Origin: Bacteroidetes bacterium GWF2_38_335 | Lineage (GTDB): Bacteria; Bacteroidota; Bacteroidia; Bacteroidales; GWF2-38-335 | NCBI GenBank assembly: GCA_001769535.1 | Contig: MEOH01000023.1 | Location: 16,672-80,671 of the forward strand | Direction of reading: 5' to 3' | Length of the DNA stretch: 64,000 nt | Shown here: one piece after another, positions 1 through 11,700 of the stretch | Layout: each line of letters starts with the position of its first letter | How positions within the stretch are numbered: position 1 is the first letter of the stretch | Notes under the pieces: generated by a model | The model's input: the letters and a program-made list of their open reading frames with translations, nothing else | Databases searched by the model: none | What the model was told of the DNA's origin: nothing | Position numbers and translations under genes: made by a program

Positions 1-585
1 GCAGAGCAGGAAGAAAAACTCAGAATCGAAACTGAAGCCAGAGAAAAGGCAGAGCAGGAAGAAAAACAAAATTCACTAATAGAAAAAGAAAAAACCGAGC
101 AGGATTTCAAATTAAAATTAATTGCTGAAGCAAAAAGAAAAAGAGAAGAAAAGGAAAGAAAAAAAGAGCAGGAAAAAGCCAATCTTTCAGAGACTGCAGC
201 ATTAATTAATCAACAAAAGGAAACTGCTTCTGAACCTGTTGGAAAACCATTAACAAACGAAGTAAAATCATTTGACCAATGGCTTAATCAGTTTGTCTCC
301 GCGGGTTTGCAGCCAACCACAAAATCAAAGCACGACGACCTGATTGAAAACTTTATTAAGTCTGAACCCCGCATAAAACCCAAAAAAGAAATTATCGAAA
401 TAAAAGATATTTCGACCAAAAGTGTAGTCGATTCGGATGAGTTTATTACCGAGACCCTGGCCAAAATTTATATAAAACAAGGTCTTTTTAACAAGGCAAT
501 AAATGTATTTGAAAAATTAAGTTTGAAATATCCGGAAAAAAGTATTTACTTTGCGGCTCAAATTGAAAAATTAAAAAACAGTTGA
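1..585 (+). CDS. C-terminal part of a TPR/coiled-coil protein (5' end outside the window)
   Basis: The reading frame is open from base 1 to the stop at 583-585, so this is the 3' end of a longer gene and not a gene starting at the TTG at 307. The first 65 or so residues are almost entirely Glu, Lys, Arg and Gln, with AEQEEK repeated near the start, and predict a charged coiled coil. A linker containing FDQWLNQF follows. The last 50 residues (ETLAKIYIKQGLFNKAINVF...YPEKSIYFAAQI) form a TPR-like helical hairpin. A TPR protein ending this way next to secG is a familiar arrangement in Bacteroidota. Molecular function is unknown. The stop lies 20 bases before secG, so the two are probably co-transcribed. 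Confidence 0.8.
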   Translation, partial: AEQEEKLRIETEAREKAEQEEKQNSLIEKEKTEQDFKLKLIAEAKRKREEKERKKEQEKANLSETAALINQQKETASEPVGKPLTNEVKSFDQWLNQFVSAGLQPTTKSKHDDLIENFIKSEPRIKPKKEIIEIKDISTKSVVDSDEFITETLAKIYIKQGLFNKAINVFEKLSLKYPEKSIYFAAQIEKLKNS

Positions 586-604
586 ATATTAAAAAATTAA
601 AAAA

Positions 605-940
605 ATGCTAACTCTTATTTCCATACTGATTTTCATCGTTGCAATACTGCTGATACTAATTGTTCTGGTACAAAACTCAAAAGGCGGCGGATTATCTGCC
701 AATTTCACATCAGTGGGACAGAATATGGGCGTTAGAAAAACAGCTGACTTCCTTGAAAAAACCACCTGGACACTTGCAGGTATTCTTTTAGTACTTTCAA
801 TTGCAGCAAGTGCTGCAGTTAAAAATGAAGGTCCGGAAAAGACTGTTGCCGATAAAGCTTTCGAACAAGCTGATCCAGGACAGGTAAACGCAAATCAGGT
901 ACAGTCCGAACAACCTGCCGAAGAAGCACCCGCTCAGTAA
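605..940 (+). CDS. secG: Preprotein translocase subunit SecG
   Basis: A 111-residue protein with two hydrophobic segments (about residues 2-23 and 56-72). Between them is the SecG signature: LVQNSKGGGLSANF followed by a Gly/Phe-rich stretch, then FLEKTTW before the second membrane span. SecG is the small accessory subunit of the SecYEG channel and assists SecA-driven export across the inner membrane. The C-terminal 30 residues are an acidic, Gln- and Ala-rich tail, as is common in Bacteroidota SecG. It is the last gene before a strong hairpin terminator. Confidence 0.93.
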   Translation: MLTLISILIFIVAILLILIVLVQNSKGGGLSANFTSVGQNMGVRKTADFLEKTTWTLAGILLVLSIAASAAVKNEGPEKTVADKAFEQADPGQVNANQVQSEQPAEEAPAQ

Positions 941-960
941 TAACCTGACAAAAAATATTA

Positions 961-999
961 AAAAATGTCAGTATGTCAGACATACTGACATTTTTTTTT
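961..999 (+). terminator. Intrinsic terminator after secG
   Basis: A perfect inverted repeat of about 17 bp per arm (core TGTCAGTATGTC / GACATACTGACA, single-base centre at 978) runs straight into nine Ts. It lies 20 bases after the secG stop. The arms are flanked by A on the left and T on the right, so it could also act on the other strand. The same TGACA core could be read as an operator box, because it sits 23 bases before the TGCCA box of the next element. Confidence 0.85.
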
Positions 1000-1008
1000 G
1001 AAAATAAC

Positions 1009-1050
1009 TGCCAAATAGTTATTTTTTTTATTTGGCACAAATTTCGAAAG
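1009..1050 (+). promoter_or_regulatory. Inverted repeat upstream of groES, candidate heat-shock operator
   Basis: TGCCAAATA (1009-1017) and TATTTGGCA (1029-1037) form a perfect 9-bp inverted repeat, with arm centres 20 bp apart. It is followed by CAAATTTCGAAA. The same combination recurs, slightly altered, upstream of groEL (1418-1469). It is not the CIRCE/HrcA operator, whose arms are TTAGCACTC/GAGTGCTAA. A protein-binding role is inferred from the duplication and position. Confidence 0.5.
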
Positions 1051-1097
1051 AGAGCATGCGTAATAAATGAATGTTTAACCTTAAAAAATGAAATAAA

Positions 1098-1376
1098 ATG
1101 GCTAAAGTTAGCATCAAACCATTAGGAACAAGAGTTGTGATTGAACCCCATGAAGCAGAAACCAAAACTGCCAGCGGTATCATCATCCCTGATTCAGCGC
1201 AGGAAAAACAGCAAAAAGGAAAAGTCATTGCTGCAGGAAAAGGAAAAAAAGACGAAGAAATGGAAGTCAAAGTTGGCGACGTTGTTCTTTACGGAAAGTA
1301 TTCCGGAACAGAAATCAGCATTGATGGTAAAGAATATCTGATTATGAATCAGTCTGATATTTTAGCAGTGATCTAA
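1098..1376 (+). CDS. groES: Co-chaperonin GroES
   Basis: A 92-residue protein of typical GroES length. It begins [12 protein letters not shown] and carries the mobile-loop region ([26 protein letters not shown]) and the [14 protein letters not shown] strand. GroES forms the seven-subunit lid that closes the GroEL chamber in the cytoplasm. The ATG at 1098 is chosen because the product matches the family N-terminus. groEL starts 171 bases downstream. That gap is larger than usual and holds its own inverted repeat, so groEL may have a separate promoter or control point. Confidence 0.97.
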   Translation: MAKVSIKPLGTRVVIEPHEAETKTASGIIIPDSAQEKQQKGKVIAAGKGKKDEEMEVKVGDVVLYGKYSGTEISIDGKEYLIMNQSDILAVI

Positions 1377-1417
1377 CCTGTTTGCCCATAATGTCCGATT
1401 TCTTCGTTATTCTTGAC

Positions 1418-1470
1418 TTGCCAAACAGTCATTTACTATTGTAAACTCCTGTTTGTCAAATCTGCGAAAC
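1418..1470 (+). promoter_or_regulatory. Second inverted repeat, between groES and groEL
   Basis: TTGCCAAACAG (1418-1428) and CTGTTTGTCAA (1449-1459) are complementary except for one position. Arm centres are 31 bp apart, one helical turn more than in the groES copy. The right arm runs into CAAATCTGCGAAA, resembling CAAATTTCGAAA after the groES repeat. The repeat of the whole module before both chaperonin genes argues for a shared regulator. No clean TAnnTTTG box was found between it and the groEL start. Confidence 0.45.
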
Positions 1471-1529
1471 CTTGAACTCGAACATTCTGAATCAAACAGT
1501 ACTTCATAATAAACAAAAAATTAAACTAA

Positions 1530-3179
<1,650 letters not shown>

Positions 3180-3199
3180 TCATTTCATGATATAAACAA

Positions 3200-3231
3200 A
3201 AAAGCATCCGCCGGTTGGCGGATGCTTTTTT
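3200..3231 (+). terminator. Bidirectional terminator between groEL and the convergent gene
   Basis: GCATCCGCC (3204-3212) pairs with GGCGGATGC (3217-3225) around a GGTT loop, with A-run to the left and T-run to the right. It terminates groEL from the left and probably the T9SS gene ending at 3250 from the right. Confidence 0.9.
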
Positions 3232-3249
3232 ATTTAATTAAAATTGTTT

Positions 3250-5328
3250 TTACTTACTCACCACAACCTTTTTTGTAATCACTTTGTTGCTGGAAGTAAT
3301 CTTCATAAGATAAGTACCTTCAGCAAAACCAGATAAATCAATTGTATTGTTGCTACCTGAAATTGTTTTGGTCATAATAACAGCACCAATAATATTTCTG
3401 ATTTCAATTCTTGAATTTTCGGCGTTAGTAATATGTATAATTCCGTTGGTTGGATTTGGAAATATTCTAATTGAATTTTTAGTTAATTCCGGTGAGCTAA
3501 CAGTAACATCAATATCGATTGATGAAGCAGAACACGATCCGTTTGAAACAACTACATAGTAAAGATCTGAAACTAAAGGTATGTATGAATCCCCTGTTGC
3601 TCCTTCAATAATTCCTTCGGAATTGTACCATTGGTTTCCTGAAGCAGCACTGGAATATAAAGTACCATCAGAAAAAGTAACAACAGGAACTTCCGGAGTT
3701 TCAGTTACGGTGACATAAATCTGAGAAGGTTCGCCAGTACCATTGCTGTTAACAGGTGTTACAATAATGTACCCTGATTCAGCACCTGGTTCCACTGTAA
3801 CAATGATGCTTGTTCCATCACTGGTTCCGGCAAAACCCGCAGGCAATTCCCATGAATAGTAATCAGTATTGAACACATATGAAATTTCAAACACATTTCC
3901 TTCAGTATTACTGCATAGTTCTGTTGGTCCTGAAACTGGTCCTGCAGGATATGGAGGATATGTATTATTTTTCTTGGCAATAAATGAATTTTTTATTTCA
4001 GCTTTAATTTCAATATTTTCGATGGAATATCCTACAAAAAAGACATCTCCAAGTTCGCTTGTGTATATGCTTCCTGTATTTCTTCCTGCCATGTCGCCGC
4101 AATTTCCGGCCCAAACCGGCACACCAAGACTGTCCAATTTGCAAATAAGTATATCATCATAACCAAAAACATCTGATATAATTCCATTTCCGATCAGTGT
4201 ATCTTCGCCTAAAACTGCAGTGTCATTAAACGCAATCATGACATAAATGTTCTTATCGTTATCAGCTGAAATGCCGTACCCGAAACCACTCAACTCATCG
4301 TCATCGATATAACTTTTCAACCATAAACAATGGCCTTCCTGATTAAGTTTTAAAACAAACGGAGCAGCTGCATTGGCACCTAAACCAGCCAATGGATGTG
4401 TGATTGAACATGTATCAACTGAAAATGACTCCAGATAAACTCCGGTAAGATAAATGCCACTATTGTCGGCATAAAAATCTACAATATCAACAAAGTTTGC
4501 GAAATCATTCTGATATGTTGCCCACTGACAAACCTGTTCATTATTGAACCTTACAATTACTGGACCATAACAGCTTGGTGTTACCACGCCATTTCCATAA
4601 TCATAATTCCCTGTAGTATGAAACAACACGGTATATCCTTCATCATCTGCCTCAATATCAACAAGTCCGCCAACCATAGCTTCCCAGTCTTCATCTCCTA
4701 TAATTTTTATTCCCATGGCATTACCGGCAGTGTCCATTTCGATTAAGTAACTGATAAGCCGCATTACTCCGCCTGTTCTTGATATTGTGTCCATCTGAAT
4801 ATCATTTTCAAATGTTCCTCCAATAAAGATATTTCCTGCATTATTGAAAGTAATTTTTTTCAAATTAGTAGATTCAGTACTGCTGGATATTTCATTTGTC
4901 CATATCAGGTCACCCTCCGGACTAAATTTCAATAACACTGCATTACCGGTATAGGTTGTTTCGTCAAAAACCAGACTTCCCCAAAAAGAAATACCGCAAT
5001 ACAGATTTCCATCAGCATCAACATCCAAAGATCCATAACTAAAAGTTTCGGGTGACATTTTTTTTGACCAAAGAAAATTTCCGGAATATCCTATTTTAAT
5101 AATGTAAACCGACTGTGTTCCAATTGATAATAGCGTGTCAGTGCCGGTAATCAGAGTATCCTGAAAACATCCCAGAATAAACATGTTTTGTTGCTGATCA
5201 ATGGCTATTTTATTAGCATAGTTTTCGCTATTTGAACTTAGTGAAGCTGACCAATCCCAACTCATTTCCTGAGTAAATGAATTACAATAAAGGACTGCCA
5301 TCATAAAAAAAAGTAAAATTTTTCTCAT
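3250..5328 (-). CDS. Secreted beta-propeller (SBBP-repeat) protein with PKD/Ig-like modules and T9SS sorting domain
   Basis: A 692-residue protein. It has a signal peptide (about residues 1-19, ending NSFTQ) and then roughly 430 residues of propeller-type repeats such as NKIAIDQQQNMFILGCF and LDVDADGNLYCGISF, in the style of SBBP repeats. A PKD/Ig-like module follows (GPTELCSNTEGNVFEISYV, about 470-555), then a second Ig-like module (QWYNSEGIIEGATGDSYIP). The C-terminal T9SS type A domain begins IRIFPNPTNGIIHI and ends ITKKVVVSK. Export is by Sec, then T9SS, to the surface or medium. Ligand and function are unknown. The downstream terminator is shared with groEL, and another terminator (5387-5424) separates it from the upstream gene. 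Confidence 0.85.
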   Translation of the reverse strand: MRKILLFFMMAVLYCNSFTQEMSWDWSASLSSNSENYANKIAIDQQQNMFILGCFQDTLITGTDTLLSIGTQSVYIIKIGYSGNFLWSKKMSPETFSYGSLDVDADGNLYCGISFWGSLVFDETTYTGNAVLLKFSPEGDLIWTNEISSSTESTNLKKITFNNAGNIFIGGTFENDIQMDTISRTGGVMRLISYLIEMDTAGNAMGIKIIGDEDWEAMVGGLVDIEADDEGYTVLFHTTGNYDYGNGVVTPSCYGPVIVRFNNEQVCQWATYQNDFANFVDIVDFYADNSGIYLTGVYLESFSVDTCSITHPLAGLGANAAAPFVLKLNQEGHCLWLKSYIDDDELSGFGYGISADNDKNIYVMIAFNDTAVLGEDTLIGNGIISDVFGYDDILICKLDSLGVPVWAGNCGDMAGRNTGSIYTSELGDVFFVGYSIENIEIKAEIKNSFIAKKNNTYPPYPAGPVSGPTELCSNTEGNVFEISYVFNTDYYSWELPAGFAGTSDGTSIIVTVEPGAESGYIIVTPVNSNGTGEPSQIYVTVTETPEVPVVTFSDGTLYSSAASGNQWYNSEGIIEGATGDSYIPLVSDLYYVVVSNGSCSASSIDIDVTVSSPELTKNSIRIFPNPTNGIIHITNAENSRIEIRNIIGAVIMTKTISGSNNTIDLSGFAEGTYLMKITSSNKVITKKVVVSK

Positions 5329-5386
5329 TTTGTGTGTTTTTAATGATTACTTTATTATTCTCATACAAACATACACAATGAATTTA

Positions 5387-5424
5387 ATAAAAAAAAGCAT
5401 CAACCGGTTTGGTGATGCTTTTTA
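5387..5424 (-). terminator. Intrinsic terminator for the FG-GAP gene
   Basis: GCATCA (5397-5402) pairs with TGATGC (5413-5418), extended inward by CC/GG with one bulged A. An A-run at 5387-5396 becomes the T-run on the minus strand. It lies just after the stop of the gene ending at 5441. Confidence 0.75.
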
Positions 5425-5440
5425 ACAACATAAATATTTC

Positions 5441-7633
5441 CTATTTATTTACAATCACTTTTTTAGTAATCACCCCATTTACAGAGGTAATTTTCAAAAT
5501 ATATGTTCCTTCTGCATAGGCCGAAAGATCAATCGCTGAATTATTATCAGAAATTTCTTCGATGAATAGTAATTCACCAATCAGACTTCTTACCTCTACA
5601 TTTGTATTTTCGGCATTCAGCAAGTGTACCACTCCGTTTGACGGATTCGGATAGATTTGTATTTCTTCCATTGCAGTTACCTGCTCCACTCCGATCGGCT
5701 CATCATAAACTTCAAAATCGTCAAAGGCAACGCCGTCGCCATCATTGACCGACCCATCTGATCCGAAAAATATCCTAAAAGAAACATTGGGCTCTCCGGC
5801 AAGTCCGGTTAAATGGCTTACCTGTCCATAGCCATCAACAAATCCGGCCCAACCGGATGATGGAACAAAACTCATCAGCCCGTCAATTACTTCGGTATTG
5901 AACCATGCCGGGTCACCGAATGCTCCAAGAACATTCCAGCTAACATTATCAGTACTGTAAAGGACAGTTGCCCCGTCATAGTCTTCTTCAGTTACAAACC
6001 AGAGATTAAAACGTATTGCGGGGTTTAACATATCTGAAAAATCGAAGCACGGACTTTCAACGTAGGATTGCTCATTGTCTTCATAAGTCCCTGTCAGATT
6101 TGTTTTCCATGCATTGATTCCGGATGCTGCAACATTTATCATACCACTGCCGGGTGTACCCAACTCCCATGTGTTTGGGAATCCACCTGAAAACCACCCT
6201 CCTGCTCCATCCTCGAAATCTTCAAGATATGGGAAACTGCTTATGATTGGTTTGTTCACAATAATAAAATCAAACAGGGTATCATTTTCATGGTAAGTAT
6301 CTGTTACCAGATTGGTCCATGCTTTAAAGTTATAATCTCCAATTGTTGAAAGATCTCCTGTGCCAGTGAAAGACATGACAGCAGATTCGCCCGGACTTAA
6401 AGTTCCGACAAAAGCTTCGGTTGTTGGTGTTCCTCCGTTAATCTGATACGAAACGGTAAACCCAGATTGCGGGTCAGTGCCAAAGTTGGTGACTTCAACT
6501 GAAATATTTTCACTGTCAGTTAAGCCGCATCCTGAACTTGGTGATTGCAGACTCCATACACCAAGATCATTGGGAACTGAAATATTTTCGAAATACGAAA
6601 GCTGTCCATAGTATTCACCCACAAGCATATCCAGATCGCCGTCGTTGTCAAGGTCGGCCATATCGGGAAATACCATTCCCAAAAGTGGTTCAATCCCAAA
6701 TGGACTTTCAATGGGTTCTTCAAAGGCTGGGGCTGAGGCAGTCCCGGTATTTCTAAAAAACATGACGTCGGGAGAATAGCTTCCCACAAACATGTCCAAA
6801 TCACCATCGCCTTCGATGTCGGCAAAACATGGAGAAGCAAACCCATAGGTGTTTACGAGTCCAAAAGGGTTTTCAACCGGCAAATCAAAACTGGGGGATG
6901 AAATTGAACCAATGTTTTCAAAATATTGAAATACACCATAATATGCACCAACCATCAGGTCGAAATCGCCATCACCATCCAAATCTGCTAACTCTGGTAA
7001 TGAATTTTCTGTTATGCCTGTTATACCAAATGGATTTGAAACCCCTGCAGCAAAATTGGGTACTACCTGTGTTCCGATATTTTCAAAGTATAAAAAAATG
7101 TTATCGGTAGATCCAATGAAACAATCAAAATCCCCATCGTTATCCATATCGGCAAAATCGACTGCTGTGATATATCCTGCGACAGAATCAAGCCCAAAAG
7201 GGTTTTGCAGGGGTGCATCAAATGCAGGCGAACCGGGGGTTCCTATGTTCATGAACAGTTTTAATCCACCATAATATTCGCCCACAAACAGATCCAAATC
7301 TGAGTCGTTGTCTATATCAACGAATTCAGGAAAACTGTAATCGCTGGTTGGAGCAATACCAAAGGGGTTAACCTGTGCCGGCGCGAAATTCTGTGCATCG
7401 GCTTTGTTGGATATCAAAGTCATAACAAGGATTGCCGCCCCTGCCATGGCTGTTTTAAGAGCTTTTGACGGGACATATCCGTCAAGTTGAGTGTACAGTC
7501 GTTTTAATCTTTTAACCAAAGAAAAACGCTTTCTGCCAGAAAGCTTTTGAAATCGGCCTTCAGACATCATTTTGTTTAACCTGCCGGAAAATTTCAGGAA
7601 TTGTTCCAGCTTTTTGGATTTGTTTTTAATCAT
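5441..7633 (-). CDS. FG-GAP/VCBS-repeat surface protein with long basic N-terminal extension and T9SS sorting domain
   Basis: A 730-residue protein. The N-terminus has about 60 basic residues (KNKSKKLEQFLKFSGRLNKM...SLVKRLKRLYTQLDGYV) before the hydrophobic export segment and a likely cleavage after NKADAQ. Five FG-GAP/VCBS-type repeats of about 55 residues follow, each with a calcium-loop motif such as DIDNDSDLDLFVGEYYG, DLDGDGDFDLMVGAYYG or DLDNDGDLDMLVGEYYG. Next come a CARDB-like module (GVWSLQSPSSGCGL...), a jellyroll-type adhesion module (YLEDFEDGAGGWF...), and the T9SS domain beginning IQIYPNPSNGVVHL. The upstream TIGR03032-like gene ends 5 bases before its start, so the two probably form an operon. 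Role unknown; likely adhesive or calcium-binding. Confidence 0.85.
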   Translation of the reverse strand: MIKNKSKKLEQFLKFSGRLNKMMSEGRFQKLSGRKRFSLVKRLKRLYTQLDGYVPSKALKTAMAGAAILVMTLISNKADAQNFAPAQVNPFGIAPTSDYSFPEFVDIDNDSDLDLFVGEYYGGLKLFMNIGTPGSPAFDAPLQNPFGLDSVAGYITAVDFADMDNDGDFDCFIGSTDNIFLYFENIGTQVVPNFAAGVSNPFGITGITENSLPELADLDGDGDFDLMVGAYYGVFQYFENIGSISSPSFDLPVENPFGLVNTYGFASPCFADIEGDGDLDMFVGSYSPDVMFFRNTGTASAPAFEEPIESPFGIEPLLGMVFPDMADLDNDGDLDMLVGEYYGQLSYFENISVPNDLGVWSLQSPSSGCGLTDSENISVEVTNFGTDPQSGFTVSYQINGGTPTTEAFVGTLSPGESAVMSFTGTGDLSTIGDYNFKAWTNLVTDTYHENDTLFDFIIVNKPIISSFPYLEDFEDGAGGWFSGGFPNTWELGTPGSGMINVAASGINAWKTNLTGTYEDNEQSYVESPCFDFSDMLNPAIRFNLWFVTEEDYDGATVLYSTDNVSWNVLGAFGDPAWFNTEVIDGLMSFVPSSGWAGFVDGYGQVSHLTGLAGEPNVSFRIFFGSDGSVNDGDGVAFDDFEVYDEPIGVEQVTAMEEIQIYPNPSNGVVHLLNAENTNVEVRSLIGELLFIEEISDNNSAIDLSAYAEGTYILKITSVNGVITKKVIVNK

Positions 7634-7638
7634 AGTTC

Positions 7639-8709
7639 TTATTTAACAGGTTTATCAATTTTTGCCCAGTAATCGGCTCCCGGAATGGATAATCCCATCC
7701 TGAAAACCGGATCAATGGTATTTAAAATGCCCGGACGATTCATTCCGGGTAAAATCATAATATCGTAAATCTCATCTACCGATGACTTGTAATATAAACT
7801 GGCAACTGTGCTTTTGGTCGGGATGTGGATTACAATTATCCCTGCATCTGAGGATAATTCGGCAATAGGCAGCTGTTTAAAGGTAGAGGAATTCTGCCGG
7901 AGTTTTGACATCCCCACAAACATATAATCTTTGTAAACAGCCATTCCGCGTACAAAACCATTAAGCTTTTTTATCAATTCATATTTTCCTGAATTTTCAT
8001 CATAACAAACAATCTCGCCGGTTGCTGAAAAAAGCAGATACAATTTGTCCAGGTAAAACTGAGGGGAATGAGGCATGGGGAGATTTTCAAGAATGATCTC
8101 GTTTTTTTCCACATCAATAAGTAATCCGCCTTGTGTAATATTCTCACGCCAGCTTTGAAAACTATTTTTATGCCCAAGGGTTGTCACATACTTAGGTTTG
8201 CCATCTTTCAAAGCCATTCCGTTAAGATGGCAACGGTCTTCAGAAACCAGTTCGGTGATAAATGATGGTTTCCATTTGGGAACAAAGCTGAAATTTTCAT
8301 CGATCAGGCACAGGCATGAAAAGGATGTGTTAACAGCCCACAATCCCTCATTTCCCCACTCAAGGTCATGGATATCAACCTGTCCCGAATGATAAGTAGC
8401 CCGGGGGACGAAAAAATGGTCGTACACACCGGAGTTTTTCGGATAGTGCTTTCCCAATTCAGGATGGTCGGCCAAAACAATCACCTCTTCTCTGGTCGCC
8501 AGGGCCATTTTATTACCCCTCAATGTCATTCCCATGGCTTTGTCAAATGTGCGGGGCAGTTGAACCAGTTCCTCCTTATTTTTTGCTGAAATAAAAATAA
8601 CTTTTCCTGCCTGATAGGTGCTCAGGGCTATTGAGCAATTAAGTTCAGTCAGCAGTTCGGGTAAATTACTGCTGTGCTTGCAGGCGAAAGGGGGAGTACT
8701 GTTTTCCAT
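7639..8709 (-). CDS. TIGR03032/DUF4915-family conserved protein
   Basis: A 356-residue protein without a signal peptide, so probably cytoplasmic. I recognise the TIGR03032 pattern: an N-terminal LLTELNCSIALSTYQAGKVI, then VPRATYHSGQVDIHDLEWG, LWAVNTSFSCL, CHLNGMAL, and a C-terminal DEIYDIMILPGMNRPGIL. The family appears to fold as a beta-propeller and has no assigned biochemical function that I know of. Members often sit beside TPR, sulfotransferase or large secreted proteins. Here it precedes the FG-GAP protein by 5 bases, implying coupled expression. Confidence 0.8.
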   Translation of the reverse strand: MENSTPPFACKHSSNLPELLTELNCSIALSTYQAGKVIFISAKNKEELVQLPRTFDKAMGMTLRGNKMALATREEVIVLADHPELGKHYPKNSGVYDHFFVPRATYHSGQVDIHDLEWGNEGLWAVNTSFSCLCLIDENFSFVPKWKPSFITELVSEDRCHLNGMALKDGKPKYVTTLGHKNSFQSWRENITQGGLLIDVEKNEIILENLPMPHSPQFYLDKLYLLFSATGEIVCYDENSGKYELIKKLNGFVRGMAVYKDYMFVGMSKLRQNSSTFKQLPIAELSSDAGIIVIHIPTKSTVASLYYKSSVDEIYDIMILPGMNRPGILNTIDPVFRMGLSIPGADYWAKIDKPVK

Positions 8710-8752
8710 TTATTTCTTCTATTATTTCGATTGGACAAACATATGCATGTCC

Positions 8753-11700
8753 TTATAATTTCGAAGCCACTATAACGGGTAATTTATATTTATTAGTATT
8801 TCCCTTTAAGTCAAATACCTCAAAATATAAAATATATGCGCCAATTCGGGCCTTTTCGTCAAACCTGTCAATGCCGTCCCATGTATAAGTTCCCTCGGTT
8901 CCAAGCAAATCTCCTTTAACAAGTTCGATAACAAGTCTGCCCTTTGCGTCAAAAATTTTTACATTGGCCACATATCCGGCTTGTCCGAATTTGTATGAGA
9001 TGGTCAGGATGTCCTCATACCCATCGTTATCTGGTGAAAAAACTTCGGGAGATACATTGACCAGTTCATTTCCGATTACCTGATCATTGTAAACAGAATT
9101 TTTATAGGCAGGGGTACCGAATCCCACCGTTTGGGCTGCCGAATGCCAATTCATCTCACTGTTTGTTTCAACATCAAAATCAATGCGTTCGATGGAAACA
9201 CCGTCGACACTCGAAAGAAGTTCATAGTGCATATCGGCATTGTAAATAAAATCATCCAGCACCTCACCTGTTTTATCCATGAGCACTACCTCGCCCGACT
9301 CATTGCTGTAAGATGGCATGGAGACTGCTTCAACAAATAGTTTCGGGGCAGGGGTGTAATATTGTGTCTGTACGTTTACAATGTCTTCGGTGATTACCAT
9401 ATATGAACCCGGAGCCATTAAAAAACTTTCAGAAGAAACTTCCTTAACCGATTCAATAATTCCGGTTTCATCTCGGGTGGCAAGCCTCAGGTCTTTTAGA
9501 TCAAATGTATTAGAAGATCGATTATAAATTTCAATATAATCTGAGCCATCACCAAGGGGATCAAATAATACTTCATTAATTACAATATCAAAAGGAGCAG
9601 GATCCACAGGGACAGCAAAGCCAAATGACTCAGATGTAATTAATTGATTACCTGAACAATCAGTAATAGTATCCAATATATCCAAATAATCTTGCTCATA
9701 ACTAATATAATCAATAAAATAAACAAGCACAGATAAATATTCAGGTTCAACAGGAATAACATCAATTACAAAATCTGATCCTCTGACAAAATAGTAATCA
9801 GGATTAATACTTGCCGGATCAATTCTTTCATTAAAAAACACCTCAACAATCGAAGTTGAATAATAACCCACATGGCTAATTTCGGGTGGTGTAACATCCG
9901 GATTATCTGCATCTACTGAATTGACGACACCGGGAGTACCGCCGGTAGTACTTACCGATGGTTTCCAGTTATCTTCACCGGTACAGGGATTATCAGGGTC
10001 AATCATTTCGAGCGACCAGCCGCCATCTGCCTTAAATGAGCCTGCAAACCAGTCATCAGAATATGTAATCCGGTGAATGCTGCGATCCGTTTCATCGACC
10101 AAAGCCAAGGTCATTCCTGAGTTTGTAAGTTCAGACATTCCTGAAATGCCCCTGGTTTTTCCAAAGGATGAAAATGCAGCCGTATCATCAACATCACATA
10201 AAATGATGTGTTCTCCCGGTAAAATCCTCATATCGGGTATCATATCCGAATAATCATTGGCCATAAAAGTCCAGTTTACCATACTGATATCATAAACCGA
10301 ATTATTTGTAATTTCAACATACTCGGCCCCGGGCAGTCCGACAACCGGATCAGGATCGGCCATTATTTCACAAATCAGCAAATCATGCGTTGCCGGTATA
10401 TAAAACTGGAATTCTATATCAACATGGGTCAATGGATTTAAACAGTCATCGCTGATTCCGCCGACCGATAATGTATAGGTGCTGCCAGAGGTAAAAACCG
10501 AATCAAAAAACATGTTATATACTTTATTTTCTGAATCATACATATTAATCAGGTATGGATTTCCAAACCCGTCACTCACAAGGTAACTGCTCAACGTGGT
10601 AGCTTCGGCAACCGAAACGGGTTCTGAGAAATATACCCTCAGTTGAATACTATTTACAACTACCAGATCAATAATAAAAGGAACCGTATTATCGGTATTG
10701 GATGCAAAAACAGAATTTTGTATCCCGGGAGTCCCGCCTGCCGTGTTAACAGAAGCTGTCCAGTTGCCAATTCCCGAACATGTATTTTCAGGATCAATCC
10801 TTTCAATGGTATATCCCCCGTCATCTTTCGTTCCATCCCCATACCAGCTTAAAGTATAAGCGACCTGATCAATAAACTGACCCAGATTGTCTTCAATTTT
10901 AATTGTTGTTCCGGCATTTGTGAGCGCCGGAAAGCTTTCCACAGTTAAAACAGTTCCGAAATCAGACAATAGTGATTCTGCATCGGGGTGACAAAGAATG
11001 ATGTAGCCGTTGGCCGGAATGGCAGCAGTATTAAGTGTTTTTATCGTAGAACCAACAGTAAGCATCCAACCGGCAAGGTTAATTTCAATTGGGGTAGTGT
11101 TGTGCAGTTCGATAAACTCAAACTCAGGCAATCCTATAACAGGTGAAGGATCGGCCATGATTTCGTTGATAACGATGTCATACGGACTGATGATAAAATA
11201 CATGAAATCCTCGTCAACAGGATTTATGATATTGGAGTTTAAATCGGTAATATTTTGTATGGTCATTGTATTCATCAGTCCGAGAGTGAAACTTGTTGAA
11301 AAGGTAAGATGGACAATAGAATTATCAGTAATATCAAGGGTTGCGGAGACCGGATTGCCAATGCTGTTATTAACAAAATAGTTGGTAGTTGTTTCGGCAG
11401 TTGTCTGCTCAACAGTTTCAGAAAAATGCACATCCAGCTGGGTATCAGAGATCACAGAAAGGTAGCTGAGTTCAGGTTTCACGGTGTCTTCAATTTCCGG
11501 TCCGATGTAAAGGTTGTCGAAATAAACCAGCCGTGCTGCACCGGGGTTTGTAATATTTGTAACGATGCCGAAAAACTGCGAGGTGGTGTGGCTGTTGTCA
11601 ATAACAGTGCTACCCCGTTGGGTTGTAGCTTCAACGTCAAACTCATCTTCAATAAAAACAGCCCATTCGCCCACGGCAGATCTTTTAACTTTTATTGATC

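Noticed and set aside
307-585. Separate small gene starting at TTG 307
   Set aside because: The frame is open without a stop to base 1 and continues as a coiled coil, so this is the end of a longer gene.
1033-1050. Sigma-54-like -24/-12 promoter (TGGCAC ... ) before groES
   Set aside because: TGGCAC fits -24, but at the required distance the -12 position reads GA instead of the near-invariant GC, and the groEL copy loses the GG. The sequence is better explained as an arm of the inverted repeat.
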